A stretch of 64,000 bases of DNA from Nemophila menziesii. Lineage: Eukaryota; Streptophyta; Magnoliopsida; Boraginales; Hydrophyllaceae. Shown here one piece after another: positions 38,959 to 50,855 of this stretch (position 1 is its first letter; each line of letters begins with the position of its first letter). The DNA is taken from positions 30,023,505-30,087,504 of the forward strand of contig JARWIR010000003.1 in the NCBI GenBank assembly GCA_029959085.1, in the 5' to 3' direction. The notes beneath the pieces were generated by a model. That model was given only the letters and a program-made list of their open reading frames with translations, did no database searches and was not told the origin of the DNA. A program made the translations under genes and the position numbers.

Positions 38959-40452
38959 TGATGTCTCGTCTTTTGGTATTTTATTTAATAGTTTGAGACA
39001 TCGATTATTGGGGTTTTTTGAGTCTAAAGTGGGATTTTGTCCCCTTATTTGATATATTTCGAGTCTTAGGCTAATGTTAACGATTCTCTTGTTTTTGGAG
39101 CATTTTGAGGTGTTTTTTTGCTTTATAGGTAAAACTCATAAGAACACGTGGGACCTTACAACTTATGGATTGGAAAAGGATTCGGAAAAGTGAAGATAAA
39201 CCTCCAAGGAAGTGAAAAGAGACCAGAAAGTAACCCGGGAAGTCAAGAGTTGACTTAATGCTCAAGAAAGAAAGGTTTTACGACTAGGACGAAATCTTGG
39301 AATTAATGCCTAGGATGATCCGAGAAGAGTATAGAGCTAATATATAGACTGTTGGAATTCTATCTGAAAGACGAACATGTGGGAAAAAACCGAGCGCGAT
39401 TCGGAGTTTGAAAGGTCAAGTTATGCTCGTTTTAGTGACCCACGAGGGGCATACATGCCAAAACCGGGAATTCTCCATATTTAAGTAATTTTAGTCCATG
39501 GAGCAAGCCCATACAATATGGGTCACGAAATTTAGGAGCTATATAAGCCTTTTTCTTTCATTTCTTCCAACACAACTCGTAACAAAAAATCAAAAGGAGC
39601 CAAAGCTTGAGAAGAGGAGATTGGGAAGAAGGATTCATATTCATCTTCAAGATTTATCTCTCTCACCAAAAATATTGTAATTTTCTTTTTCTTTTATCTC
39701 CTTTAATTATTTCATGCTACATTATTTTATTTTGTTTTATTTTCCTAGAAGTATGAGCTAAACTCGTAATTGAGTTTGGGGATTGATGAAACCCTAATTT
39801 ACTTTGGGGCATTTTATTGTAGTTAGGGGCAAATTAGCTTAATTAAGATTGATGTTGATATATTTCTATTTAACTTATATTGAATTGTGATTGATTGATT
39901 TGTCCAATTGATTGATTGTCTTTCATTCTTGAATTACACCCCGGGGGGGCGGGGGGGTCAATGGTAGATCTAGGTAAATTGAGAGTGTATCATCATATAG
40001 AATCGGGAGATCTTAGATGATGCATAGCCGCGGTGGGTAAGAGTTTTTAGCACTTGAAAGGGTACCTTGGTCCACCCGAAAGGGATTCCATATCCTTGAG
40101 AGTAGAACAAGAATCACCCAGGAGGGGTTTATTGTTATTGTTGAATCCCGGTTAATGTACACTTATCAATCTTTCCCTTATTAGATAGAATTGCCCAATT
40201 AGTGATTTAGGTGAATCCAATTAACCCAAACTCAACTTCTCATCTTATAATCTAGTTTTTGCATATCTAGTCCTTTACTTTTGTAGTAGTTAAGTGTAAT
40301 CCAATCCATATTTTCTATCTAGTTTATTTTCGCATAACGAATTATTCTTAACCAATCTAAAGCACAAGATTAACTTTCCTAATCCCTTGGGACACGAATC
40401 TCGATTTTTCGAATTACTACTTGGTCATTTTCCGTACACTTGCGGATTGACA
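38959..40452 (+). mobile_element. LTR, copy 2, inserted in the decayed LINE
   Basis: It starts TGATGTCTCG and carries the same ordered landmarks as copy 1: a leader of 'gagctaaactcg.aattgagttt', 'acccgaaaggg' repeats, and near the end 'gtacacttgcggattgaca'. LINE ORF1 lies on its left and the LINE ORF2 start on its right, so it interrupts one LINE. A clean target duplication was not seen, so the exact ends are uncertain. Confidence 0.6.
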
Positions 40453-40470
40453 AACAAGATACCACGAAGA

Positions 40471-43400
40471 AATGAGCACAATCTTTTGGAACTGTTAGGG
40501 GATTAGGGTACCCTTGACAGTCCCCAATATTAAGTCAGTTTTGGAGCGATATAAGCTGGGAGTGGATATCTTTTGTGAGACTATGTTAATAGAGATCGTA
40601 TCTCTTGATATAGTTCATCTTTTTTGCTTTAGTAATAGTTTTGTTGTCGACCCCACTCGAAGTGCTTTTCGTTCCGGTGGTTTTCTTATTTTGTGGCACT
40701 CGTTTGTTTATTTAGATATTTTGTTTAGTAGTCCCTTTTTTGTTATTCTATGTATTAATGAAATTTTCTTTTTCTATTATATGATTTGTATTCATGCACC
40801 TAATTACTTCAATGTCAGGTTAAAATATGGCATGACATTACTGAATGGAGTAAAGATATTACGGATCCATGGATAATTATTGGTGACTTAATGAAATTTT
40901 AATATTAATGAAAGATGTAGCACTAATCCGGTCAATACTAATCACCTTAACGAATTCAATTTTTACTATACATAACTCTCTCATTGAAATTGATTCGCGT
41001 GGTTGTTTATATACATAGTCTTATAGAAGAAGTGGGGAAGATCTAGTAAAAATCAAACTTGATTGGGCTCTTGATACTTATGAATGGATGACTTTATTTC
41101 CCCGAGCTCAAATATTTATTCCTCCGCCTATTGGTTCAGAACACTCTCCCTTGATTTTACAATTTGATAATAAAATGAGACATTGTTATAAACATTTAAA
41201 TTTGAATCTTTTTGGCTTGATAATATCGAATGCAGGTCAATTGTTGATAAAGCTTGGAGAATACCTAAGATTAGTCTTCATTTGCCAAATTTTATCTCAT
41301 ATATAAACAACACAGTAGATGACTTGAAGAAATGGAGTAGATATGTCTTAAAACCCCATGAAACACAAATTAAATTAATCCAAAAAGGGATCACAAATAA
41401 TAACAGTTCTACACCTAATCCAACCCTATTACAAGAGGAGATTGAAATTATAGCAAAAATAAATTTCGAGTTCGAATGTGAAGATAAATATTGGAATGAT
41501 AGATCGCGACAAAGTTGGTTAACATGCAGAGATAAAATACAATTTTTTTATCTTTCAATTATCCAAAGGATGAATTTTAATAGAATAACTAGAATCAAAG
41601 ATGAACTAGGAAATTGGAAAGAAGGTATAGTTGAAATTAAAGATTGTTTCCAAACATTTTATAAAATCTCCTTTTACTGAACAAGTTGCTAGTAATGAAC
41701 ACATGGAGATAGCAACACAATTTATTAATCCAAGAGTCACTCAAGAAATGAACGATATTTTGACCTCTCCTCCTTGCATGGAAGAAGTGGAGAGAGTATT
41801 GAAAGAATTATCTTCATCAAAAGCCCCGGTTCCAGACAGTCTAATGGTAAGTTTTATCAAGAATTCTACGATATCATTAAAGAAGATGCGTTCGTAGTGA
41901 TCCCAGATTTTTTATCAATAGAATAACTGTAGATAAACTCAATGTTACATTAATTACTCTTATTCCAAAAGGAGACACTCAGGAAAAGCTTGACGATTAT
42001 CGACCTATCTTTTGTGTTAACCTTGTTTACAAAATCATTTCAAAAATGCTCTCTAGTCGTTTACAAGGTTTCATGAATGACATAGTGTCACCTACACAAA
42101 CAGTGTTTATCAAAGGCAACTTTATTCAAGATAACATTCTAATAGCCCAGGAAATGTCTTTCTTTATGAGTAGGAAAAGGAAGAACCATTAACACATGTG
42201 GGACATAAAAATCGATATGGCTAAAGCTTACATTTAGGCAAGATGGGGGTTTTTTCTTACTGATCTAAGTAGATTAGGTTTTTGCGACAGGTGGATTCTT
42301 TGGATCAAGAAAACTATCGGAAGGGGGGTAAAGAAGTACCCATTAATTCTATCCTACAACTCATTCCTATCAATACCATGTCCATTTTATCTTACCCTAT
42401 TTCCTTTTGTAATAAACTACTTTCTGCTATTTCTAAATTTTTTTGAGTTCCAGAGAAAAAAACAGGATTCACAGGATGACATGAGAGAAATTGGCACTTG
42501 GAAAATTATTAGGAGAAATCAGATTCAAATATTTCAAAAGAATGAATCTCTCACTATTAGCGGCACAAGCATGGAGAATACCTTGGCGTCTAGATTACTC
42601 AAAGGTATTCATTTTCATAATGAATTCTTATGGATGTTAAATTACGACAAATTAGAACATGGAGTTGGGTCAATATTATGGAAAACTGAGATTTTATTAA
42701 AATATGGGATTAAAAAATTGCAAACGGAAAAGGAATTAATATATGGAATGATAAAAAGATTAATACATAATGGAAATTAGAGAAACCGCCTAATTGCGAT
42801 TTAATGTGTGTCAATCAACTTTTAAAACAGGACCCCCCTAGGTGGGATCTTGAAATCATAGATAATATATTTCCAAAACCTATAATACTTTACATCACTA
42901 TAATTCATATATTTGATACAAAATCTACTAACAGATTGATTTGGTCGTTTTCTTTTGACTGAAAATATACTACTAAAATAGTTTATAAAGTACTTACAAA
43001 AGAAAAAGTCATACAACAACAAAGACCCCAAAAAGGTATGATTCTAAACTATGGAAAATCATATGGAACTCGAACATCCCAAAAAAAATAAGGAATTTAC
43101 ATGGAAAACATGCAAAAATACTATTACGACTAAGAAAAATTTATATAAATGTAAATGTGTTGATTCTAGTAATTTTTTATGGTGTTACGGTAACACGAAA
43201 ACGATGTAGCACTTACTCATGAATTGTAATGTTAGTAAAGCTATATGTGCTGGCTCGTCTCTACAATTAAAAATTGATGATAACTTGAAAATGAACCTTA
43301 GAAATTGGATTATAGAAACAATAAAAATTTACTCGAAAGGTGGTAGGAAAGAAAACAAAGTAATTATTGCATTATGATCTGCATTTGGAAAGCTAAGATG

Positions 43401-44030
43401 AAAGCTATTCATGAAAATTGTTGTATCAAAGGAGATAATCCGATCTTTTCCACTAATAAACTCATGAAGAAATTATACAGTATAAACTGGAAAAAAGCCA
43501 ATAACTCAATAAATATAGTGCAACAAAAGAATCTTGAACAAGATAAAGACTTTCCAGACACTAAAGCAGATATTCTTTTCTCATGTGATGCCTCATTTAG
43601 TCAAAATTTGAAGCAACAAGATTGAAATTGTACAAACACACAAAAACAATAGATGCACAGAAAAGTCAAAATTGATGGTCTTATGTGATTCAAGTCTAGA
43701 AGGAGGGGCAATGGAATCCTTAAAATTACAAAAAATTCAAGGAATTCCCTGAGTAAAGGAAGGTAATTCTTTCTGATAACCTTGAATTAATCCAAGGTAT
43801 TAGGCAAGTGTTAGTCGTGGGTAGTTGGAAAGTCCAATCGATTATCCAAAAGAAAAAAGAGTTGGCCATTAAATTTGGTCTCATTATTTTCAAGTATATT
43901 CCAAGGAAGTTCAACGGACAAGTGGACAAATTCGCAAAACAAGCTAGACACGAAGATATGGAGACAAGTAGAAATATCAACAATGTACGATGTTAAAGAA
44001 TATTTCAAAAAGACGGGTATCGGCTAATAT
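40471..44030 (+). pseudogene. Decayed LINE, ORF2 (endonuclease, RT, zinc-knuckle, RNase H)
   Basis: It begins MSTIFWNC followed by a stop and then GIRVP, the usual start of a plant LINE endonuclease. RT pieces are readable: KELSSSKAPVPDS (41800), LITLIPKGDTQEKLDDYRPI (41955-42005), FIQDNILIAQEMS (42125) and IKIDMAKAY (42210). A large part of the RT core, including the FADD motif, was not found and looks deleted. Further on are zinc-knuckle/linker fragments and an RNase H end (FSCDASFSQN near 43580; IPRKFNGQVDKFAKQAR near 43900). Many stops and shifts; inactive. Confidence 0.75.
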
Positions 44031-44041
44031 AATTTTGATTT

Positions 44042-44207
44042 GAGTAATGATATATACCACCCAATGACGTGGCGTGAATTGGTTGGTTACAAATCGATAA
44101 TGTAATTGTTTTCTTGATTTGATTAAAGATTTGTAATCAACCAATTCACGCCACGTCATTGGGTGGTATTTGGATGGTATAAATTTAGATGGTATATATC
44201 ATTACTC
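44042..44207. mobile_element. Mutator-type MITE (166 bp) with 9-bp target duplication
   Basis: The terminal inverted repeats start GAGTAATGATATATACCA. A second, longer inverted pair inside ('ccacccaatgacgtggcg' and its complement) gives a strong hairpin. The 9-bp ttttgattt is present at 44033-44041 and 44208-44216, a perfect duplication of the length left by Mutator-like transposases. Confidence 0.88.
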
Positions 44208-44362
44208 TTTTGATTTTGGTGCCACTTGGTACCATCCTTTGTCCAAAAATAAAATAAAATATATTATTCATGATTTGGATTTAATGCACTCCAATCATGG
44301 AATAGAAAGAAAAATGAATTAGGAAAAAAAATATAATTAGACCATATTAAATTTATATTATT

Positions 44363-44950
44363 GAGTAATATTTAGATGTGTGGTCAAGGATAAACCAAAC
44401 AGTAGAAGCAACCCAGCAATCGATGACACGGCGGACACGATCTGGTTCAGCGATGCATCATTCATATCTAATTGGGAACCGGCAGCTATCTCCGCGATAA
44501 GTGTTAATGCCGATGGTTTTATTGATTATAAAAAGGCAATTAGATGTAGAGTTAACAGCACAATTGAAGAAGAAGCTTGGGCACTTCTCCTTGCCCTTAG
44601 ATCAGCAGGATCAATGGGTATCCAGAGTAGCTCTTTCTACTCTGACAACCTTGAACTCGTTCAAGGCATTCAAGGAAAGGTTAGATTGCATTGGAGCCTT
44701 AATCCAATCATTGAAGAAATTAAAGGATGGATTGCCTCATTTCCAACTTGGAAAATTTCTTATATAAGTAGGGAACATAATGCAATTGCGGACGCATTAG
44801 CAAAATGTGCGAGAAGGAATATCAATTTAGATGGATGGAGGGACTTCTCAGTGATTAGTTCTACAATTTTCCTTACTAGATGTTGTAATAGCTAGCGTTG
44901 TCGTTATCTTGTCAAAAAAAGAAAAGAAAAAAAAGAGTAATATTTAGATG
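44363..44950 (+). mobile_element. 5'-truncated LINE insertion: open RNase H module with 16-bp target duplication
   Basis: The insert (44379-44934) holds a frame without stops from its first bases to TAG at 44893, encoding about 171 residues of plant LINE RNase H. It has FSDASF, EEEAWALLLALRS, YSDNLELVQGI, RLHWSLNPI and IADALAKCARR. All expected acidic residues are visible (SDAS, EEEA, SDNL, ADAL). An A-rich tail follows. The flanks are a perfect 16-bp duplication, gagtaatatttagatg, at 44363-44378 and 44935-44950. No ATG lies at the insert start, so translation would need a flanking or internal start. Classed as a dead-on-arrival LINE copy, but young. Confidence 0.9.
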
Positions 44951-45411
44951 ATGTTTTTTGAAATGATATTGAATAATGTTTTTTATATTTTAATATTTTT
45001 TACATTGAAGGTAAATTGATTTTTAATTATTCATTTAATACCTAAATTATATTTTAAAATATTAAATGCCCTTGATTATGAGTTAGTTTTTTTTTACAAG
45101 TATGTATTTATTAAATTAATTTATTAAGTAATTTTTTTTCTGTAAAGTTTTATCATAATAAAACTTTGTTTTCATGAACAGGAAGTTAAAGGGAACAAAA
45201 AAACATAAAGTAGGGGTGAAGTATAAGGAAAGGCAAATGGAGAAGAGGAAAAAGTCATTATTCTGTTTTTTTCTTCACATATTTTACTCTTTGTTCCTTA
45301 ACTAATTATTTCTACAAATGTTTTTGACCCCCCTTGTTTCTTTTTATTCACGTCTCCATCATGTATTTTTGTCCTCTTACGGTGAGTTTTTCTTTTTTGG
45401 GAGAAAAAAAA
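44951..45411. other. AT-rich spacer between two LINE insertions
   Basis: Poly-A/T-rich, no gene or domain seen. Confidence 0.5.
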
Positions 45412-48400
45412 AAGTTGTATATAATTTTTTTTTTCCAAATCCTTCTCATTAAACATCTAAAATTATTACAAAATTAACCAATTCCCGTAGGAACGGTTTC
45501 TGTTTTGATTATTTCCTCTAACCTAGATGGGTACGTGTCTAAACACAAGCCTTGCATTTTGCCACTTAGCTTATACTTAGCTACCCCATCGGCTAGTCTA
45601 TTCCTACCACGATTAATCCATCGAAAAATAGGTTTACAATCCTCGGACACAAAATAAATACTTTTAATAATATTACAAATTAATGGAGAATTAAAGTGGT
45701 TCCTAAGCTCTAAAGGTTGCATAAATTGGAGGCAATCATTCTCTATAATCACACTTTGAGGAGGGAACTCTCTAGCGAGAAGACAAGCTTTAAGCACCCC
45801 AAAGCTTCTGCCTCTTTAGCGCTTTCCACCTTAATCTTCCAAGCTTTGCAAAATAGCACTTTTCCTATAAAATCCCTAGCAACACAAGATATAGCACCAT
45901 TATTATCTTTAGTAGATGCATCAAAATTAATTTTTGTAAAGTTTATAGGAGGAGGAATCCATTTAAGTGTTTGTACATTATTTTCTACCTCTATACTTAC
46001 CTCAGTTTCATGAGTTTCATTTCTATCTTTCTTAAGCATAGTGTTTTTGTTTTTATTATCCTTCAGTTTGTGTTTAACATCATTAGGATAAATTGTGTTT
46101 TGATACTCTTCCCACTCTTTTTTAGCATTTTTCAAACTTCTTAAAGGGTCAAGCTTTGAACCCTTATATTTATATGTGCATCTTCCTTTCCATATGTGCC
46201 ATAGAATGGTACATATTTGTTCCATCATGAAGTTAGTATCCATTCCTGTCTCCTTCCTATTCTCTCTTATACTTGCCATCCAAACATCTACTTTAGAGGT
46301 AGATTGGTTGCAAGTAATCAAGTTAAAAGGGAAGGCAAACCAAATGGCTCTAGTCCATTCACAATTTAATAACATATGTTCAACAGTTTCAGATTCTTTA
46401 TTACAAATATCACAAATTGGGCTAGAGGTGATTTTTCTTTTGTACACATTATCATTTGTAGGCAATAGATGTTTCACTACTTTCCATATAAAGTTTTTTA
46501 TTTTTGGTGCTACCTTTAAACCCCAAATCATTTTCCAAACCGAGTTGTCAACTTGATGTGAGGAGGTAGCTTTATTGGAACAGCTATTCCTCTCCTCACA
46601 TTCTTTTTTATTTTTCATTATGTAGTAACATTTTTTAATCGAGAAGTTACCTTCCTTATCATTTATCCAAAAGGGAATATCTCTTCCTCCAGATAGAGGG
46701 ATAAAAGTATTAAAAATAGATGTTGCTACCTCATTAGGGTAAGCATTAAGTATAGTGTCCATATTCCACTTCCCATCATTATTAACCATTAGATCATTTA
46801 CTTTTTGTAAATCATTTCTATTAGGTTTAATAATATCATTAACTCCATTTTTCAATTTATCAGTATGCAAATTTATAGTATAACCATTTCCTATCTTCCA
46901 TTTCCTATCTTCTTTTATAGCATTTCTCCCACAAATTAAACTCTTCCATCCCCATGATGGTTTACTTCCTAACTGTGCCTCCATAAATGATGTAATTGGG
47001 AAATATTTACCTTTTAGTAGTTTATAGAGTAATGTGTTATTGTTCTTGATCAAATTCCAGGCCTGTTTACTAAGTAGTGCAACATTCATGAGATCGAGGT
47101 CTCGAAAGCCAAGACCCCCATCTCTTTTACTTTTTGTTATAGAGTTCCAGCTACCCCAGTGGCATTTATTCTTTCCATTACTACCCCACCAAAAATTTGC
47201 GATTTGTGAAGAGATTAAATTGCAAATTCTCTTAGGCATAAGGTAGGATGATAAAAAGTAGTTTGGTAAACTTTGTAAAACGGCTTTTATTAGAATTTCT
47301 TTACCAGCTACAGATAGATAGAGGTTTTTCCAATTTTCTATTCTTTTTAAAGTTTTTTCTACCAGCATATTGAGATATTTTATTTTAGATTTCCCCCATT
47401 TCGTGGGTAATCCTAAATAATTTCCCAAATCATTAGTAATAGGCATATTAAGTTTATTAGCCATGTTTTTTTTAATATAATCAGGTGTGTTGGGACTGAA
47501 TTTCACACCACACTTATTTAAGTTTAGTTTCATTCCAGTGGAGTAACTATACTTATTGATTACATCATTAAATCCCTCAATCTCTTCCATATTAGCTTTC
47601 ATAAAAAATATACTATCATTTGCGAAAATTAGATGAGTAACACTAGGGGCCAATCTCGCAATCTTTATCCCATTTAGTATATTTTCTTCATTTTTTTTAG
47701 TAATAAGAATAGATAACATTTGAGTAACAATGCAAAAGAGAAAAGGCGATAAGGGGTCTCCTTGTCGTAATCCTCTTTGGGGATTATCTATTTTTATAGG
47801 GGTACCATTTAATAAATAGGAGTATGTTACAGAAGTAACACATCTCATTATTTTACTCACCCATTTCTCACTAAAACCCATTCTTTCCATTATGGTTTTT
47901 AAAAAGTCCCATTCAACATTCTCGTAAGCCTTTTGAATATCAGCTTTAATGGTAAGATAATGGGTTTTAGTTCTCTTTTGTTCTTTTATATATGTAATAA
48001 CTTCATGAGCCACCATGGTATTATCCTGTATATGCCTTCCAGGTACAAATGCGGATTGATTTTCATCAATTATTGCATCCATTACCGGTTGCATTCTATT
48101 AACAAGGATTTTTGCTATTATTTTATAAATAAAGTTTGAACAACTAATAGGGCGAAAGTGTTTTATAGTGATAGGTTTAGGGATTTTAGGTATGAGAGAA
48201 ATATACGTGTGGTTAATTTCTTCCAAACTACCTCCATTATACCAAAATTCATTAATCAGTTTTATCACATCACCTTTAATGAAATCCCAATATTTTTTGT
48301 AAAAAATACCCGAATAACCATCAGGCCCCGGGGCTTTATTAAGCCCAAGACCATCAATAGCCTTTGTGATTTCCTCAATCAGTAAAGGTTTATCCAAAGA

Positions 48401-49078
48401 TTCATTCATATTTTTATTAATTCTTTGTTTAATAAGATTGGATATAGAGGTATAGTCTCTATTTCCAATTGTTTTGAATATATTATTGAAATAAGTACTT
48501 ATTTCATTTTGTATCTCCATATAATTGTCTACCCATATTCCATCTTCTTTTGTAATGTTTTTTATTTTGTTAATCTTTCTTCTTTCTTTTGTAGTTGCAT
48601 GAAAGTAGGAGGTATTTTTATCCCCTTTTTTGAGCCATAAGACACGAGATCTATTGGCCCAAAAATCCTCCTCCTTACACCACAGATTTTCTATCTCTTT
48701 TATAATACCATGATATTCATCCCAATTCTTAGTACTTGGGTCATTATATATATATTTTCTAGTTTTTCCATTTTCTTATCTATTTCTTTTCTACTGTTTT
48801 TGAACTTCTTTTTACTCCATTGAATAAGGAGTCTACTACATTTTCTTAGTCTATTGTTAAGTACATTTCTAAACATTCCAAAACTGTAATTTTTAGTACT
48901 CCATACCTTTTTAATAATTTCCAAACAATCATTTTCTTCTGACCATTGATTTTCAAAATAGAACCTCCTGTCTTTATTAATGTAAATATCTTTCATAAAT
49001 AATACTTGAGGGGAGTGATCAGATCCTACAGCTGGTAAAAGTGCAATCCAAGCTGTAGGGTAGAGTGATATTCTATAT

Positions 49079-50224
49079 GCGTCCTAGAAGGGGGGTTGAA
49101 TAGGACAATGGAAATTAATCGGCTAATTTTATTTCAATTAAATAAAATTAAAAGCTAATTTGAATCCTATTGTTTTAGCAAACTAAATAGTTAAGAACTA
49201 GATAATCCTAAAAGACAATATTATCAAACTATTCATGTAAGCATTTTATCAAGCATATAGAGTGCGGAAAAGTAAAGAGTGTAGGGATAGAAAGATACAC
49301 AACGATGTATAGTGGTTCGGTTTCCCTACATCCACTACCTAAGGAAGCCTCCTTAGGATTTGCAAGATTCTCAACTAATCTTCGTAACTCTTTAACCCGG
49401 GTGAGATTACAAACCCATTACAACCACTTCAAAACCTTGAAGGAAATACACTTGTGTTATCACCAACACAAGGAACCAAGTATAAAACCTATACTCACAC
49501 TACTCTCTTAATCTATTACAAGAACTAAGAGGAAAGGAAAAGTGTTTAGGGGTGTTATAATAGCTTGATCTAAACTCCTAAATGAGTGGATATAAACTAT
49601 GTAGCTTGAGGAATGAATATGACTTGAATGCTCCTTTGAAACCTTCTTGAATGATAATATTAATTGCTCTTAAGATTGGTAGATGGAAGGGATGAGTTGT
49701 GTTTTGAATGAGCTTCAATTTATAGCTGAAATAAGCTTCCAACGGTCAAAAGGCTTCTATCTAACGGATAGATTTAGACTCCAACGGATATAAGATTTGT
49801 CCTCTTCTAATAGTGCAGAAACCCTTTCTTGGTGTGTACCGCGGATATGGTCCGGTGTACCGCACGACTCAACGTGTTGATTTCATAGCATACTGACGGG
49901 CTACCCTATGCACCGTATTCCTGGTCCGCACCCTTGGTCCGGTGTACCGCGCCTCAGTCCGGTGTACCGCAACTTTTTCTTGCTTTCTGTTCGGACTAGC
50001 TTATGCACCGCGCCTTTGGTCCGTGGTACTGCGGTGTACCGCAGGTCTTGTCCGGTGTACCGCGACGCTGTTCTAATGAAGCTCAAGCTTAAGATCAAGG
50101 ATTTAAAGATAACTAATCTAGTTAGGGGTTTTGGAAAACCTTTAAAAGAGATACCAAATGAATTTTAGTTTAAAGAATGATTTGTCGAATATTAAAACGG
50201 GAATAAAAACAAGGTAAGGCTAAC
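49079..50224. mobile_element. 1.15-kb repeat inserted in the LINE endonuclease, with GTACCGC array
   Basis: LINE coding sequence stops at 'QWGNLY' (50226) and resumes at 'RISLYPTAW' (49077), so the DNA between is an insertion. Its left end reads gcgtcctagaaggggggttg, followed by a 'gcggaaaagtaaagagtgta' and 'tagtggttcgg' passage often seen in dispersed plant repeats. The right half (49850-50065) is an array of near-palindromic cggtgtaccgc motifs. On the minus strand the ends can be read as TG...CA. Only TAT is repeated at the junctions, so the class is not settled; a small LTR-derived or other non-autonomous element is possible. Confidence 0.65.
49850..50065. repeat. Array of near-palindromic CGGTGTACCGC motifs
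   Basis: About six copies of '(gt)ccggtgtaccgc' with variable spacers, including partial ones. The motif is almost self-complementary. The spacing is irregular, unlike a CRISPR array. A related array lies at 55665-55980. Confidence 0.8.
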
Positions 50225-50855
50225 ATAGAGATTACCCCATTGTTCATTGCAAAAACCCCTATCAATCAAAGTCTTAATCATCTCATCCTCATTTCTCTTA
50301 TTTAACCACGAGTATTTGCATCCTTTTTGAACAATTTCCTCAAGTCTATTGTGTTTTATAAATCCATTGAATTGTTTCATATTTTTATTAAATTTAGTAT
50401 CACCTCCTTTTTTATCAGATAGATTTCTAATATTATTAAAATCACCAATAAGATTCCAAGGTTCATTGTTTTTAGGTCTACAGCTACTAAGAAGGTCCAA
50501 ACAAGCTTCTTTATACTGATATGTAGGTGCTCCATATACAAAGGTTGTGAAGTATTCATTATCATTAATTCATTATCATCTTTTATTTTACAATGCATAT
50601 GATTGCTAGTTTTATAAATAATATTGATATTAATATCACTTTTAGCAAAAATTGCCAGCCCCCCACTAAGTCCAATGGGTTCCACAGTATCTATCAGTTT
50701 CATATTTATTAACTTCTCTAATTTTTTAACAGTAAAGAAAGTATTCTTAGTTTCAGATAGGAAAAGTACCTGAGACTGGTATTTTCTCACAATACCAGTA
50801 AGGGTCTGGACTGTCAAGGATGTGCCAATTCCTTGACAGTTCCAGGCTGTTTGTG

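Noticed and set aside
38954..40460. 5-bp target duplication for LTR copy 2
   Set aside because: Flanks (gatgt / aacaa) do not match at any TG...CA choice tried, so none is claimed.
49850..50065. CRISPR-like array
   Set aside because: The motif is only about 11-14 bp, near-palindromic and irregularly spaced, in a plant retroelement; no cas genes.
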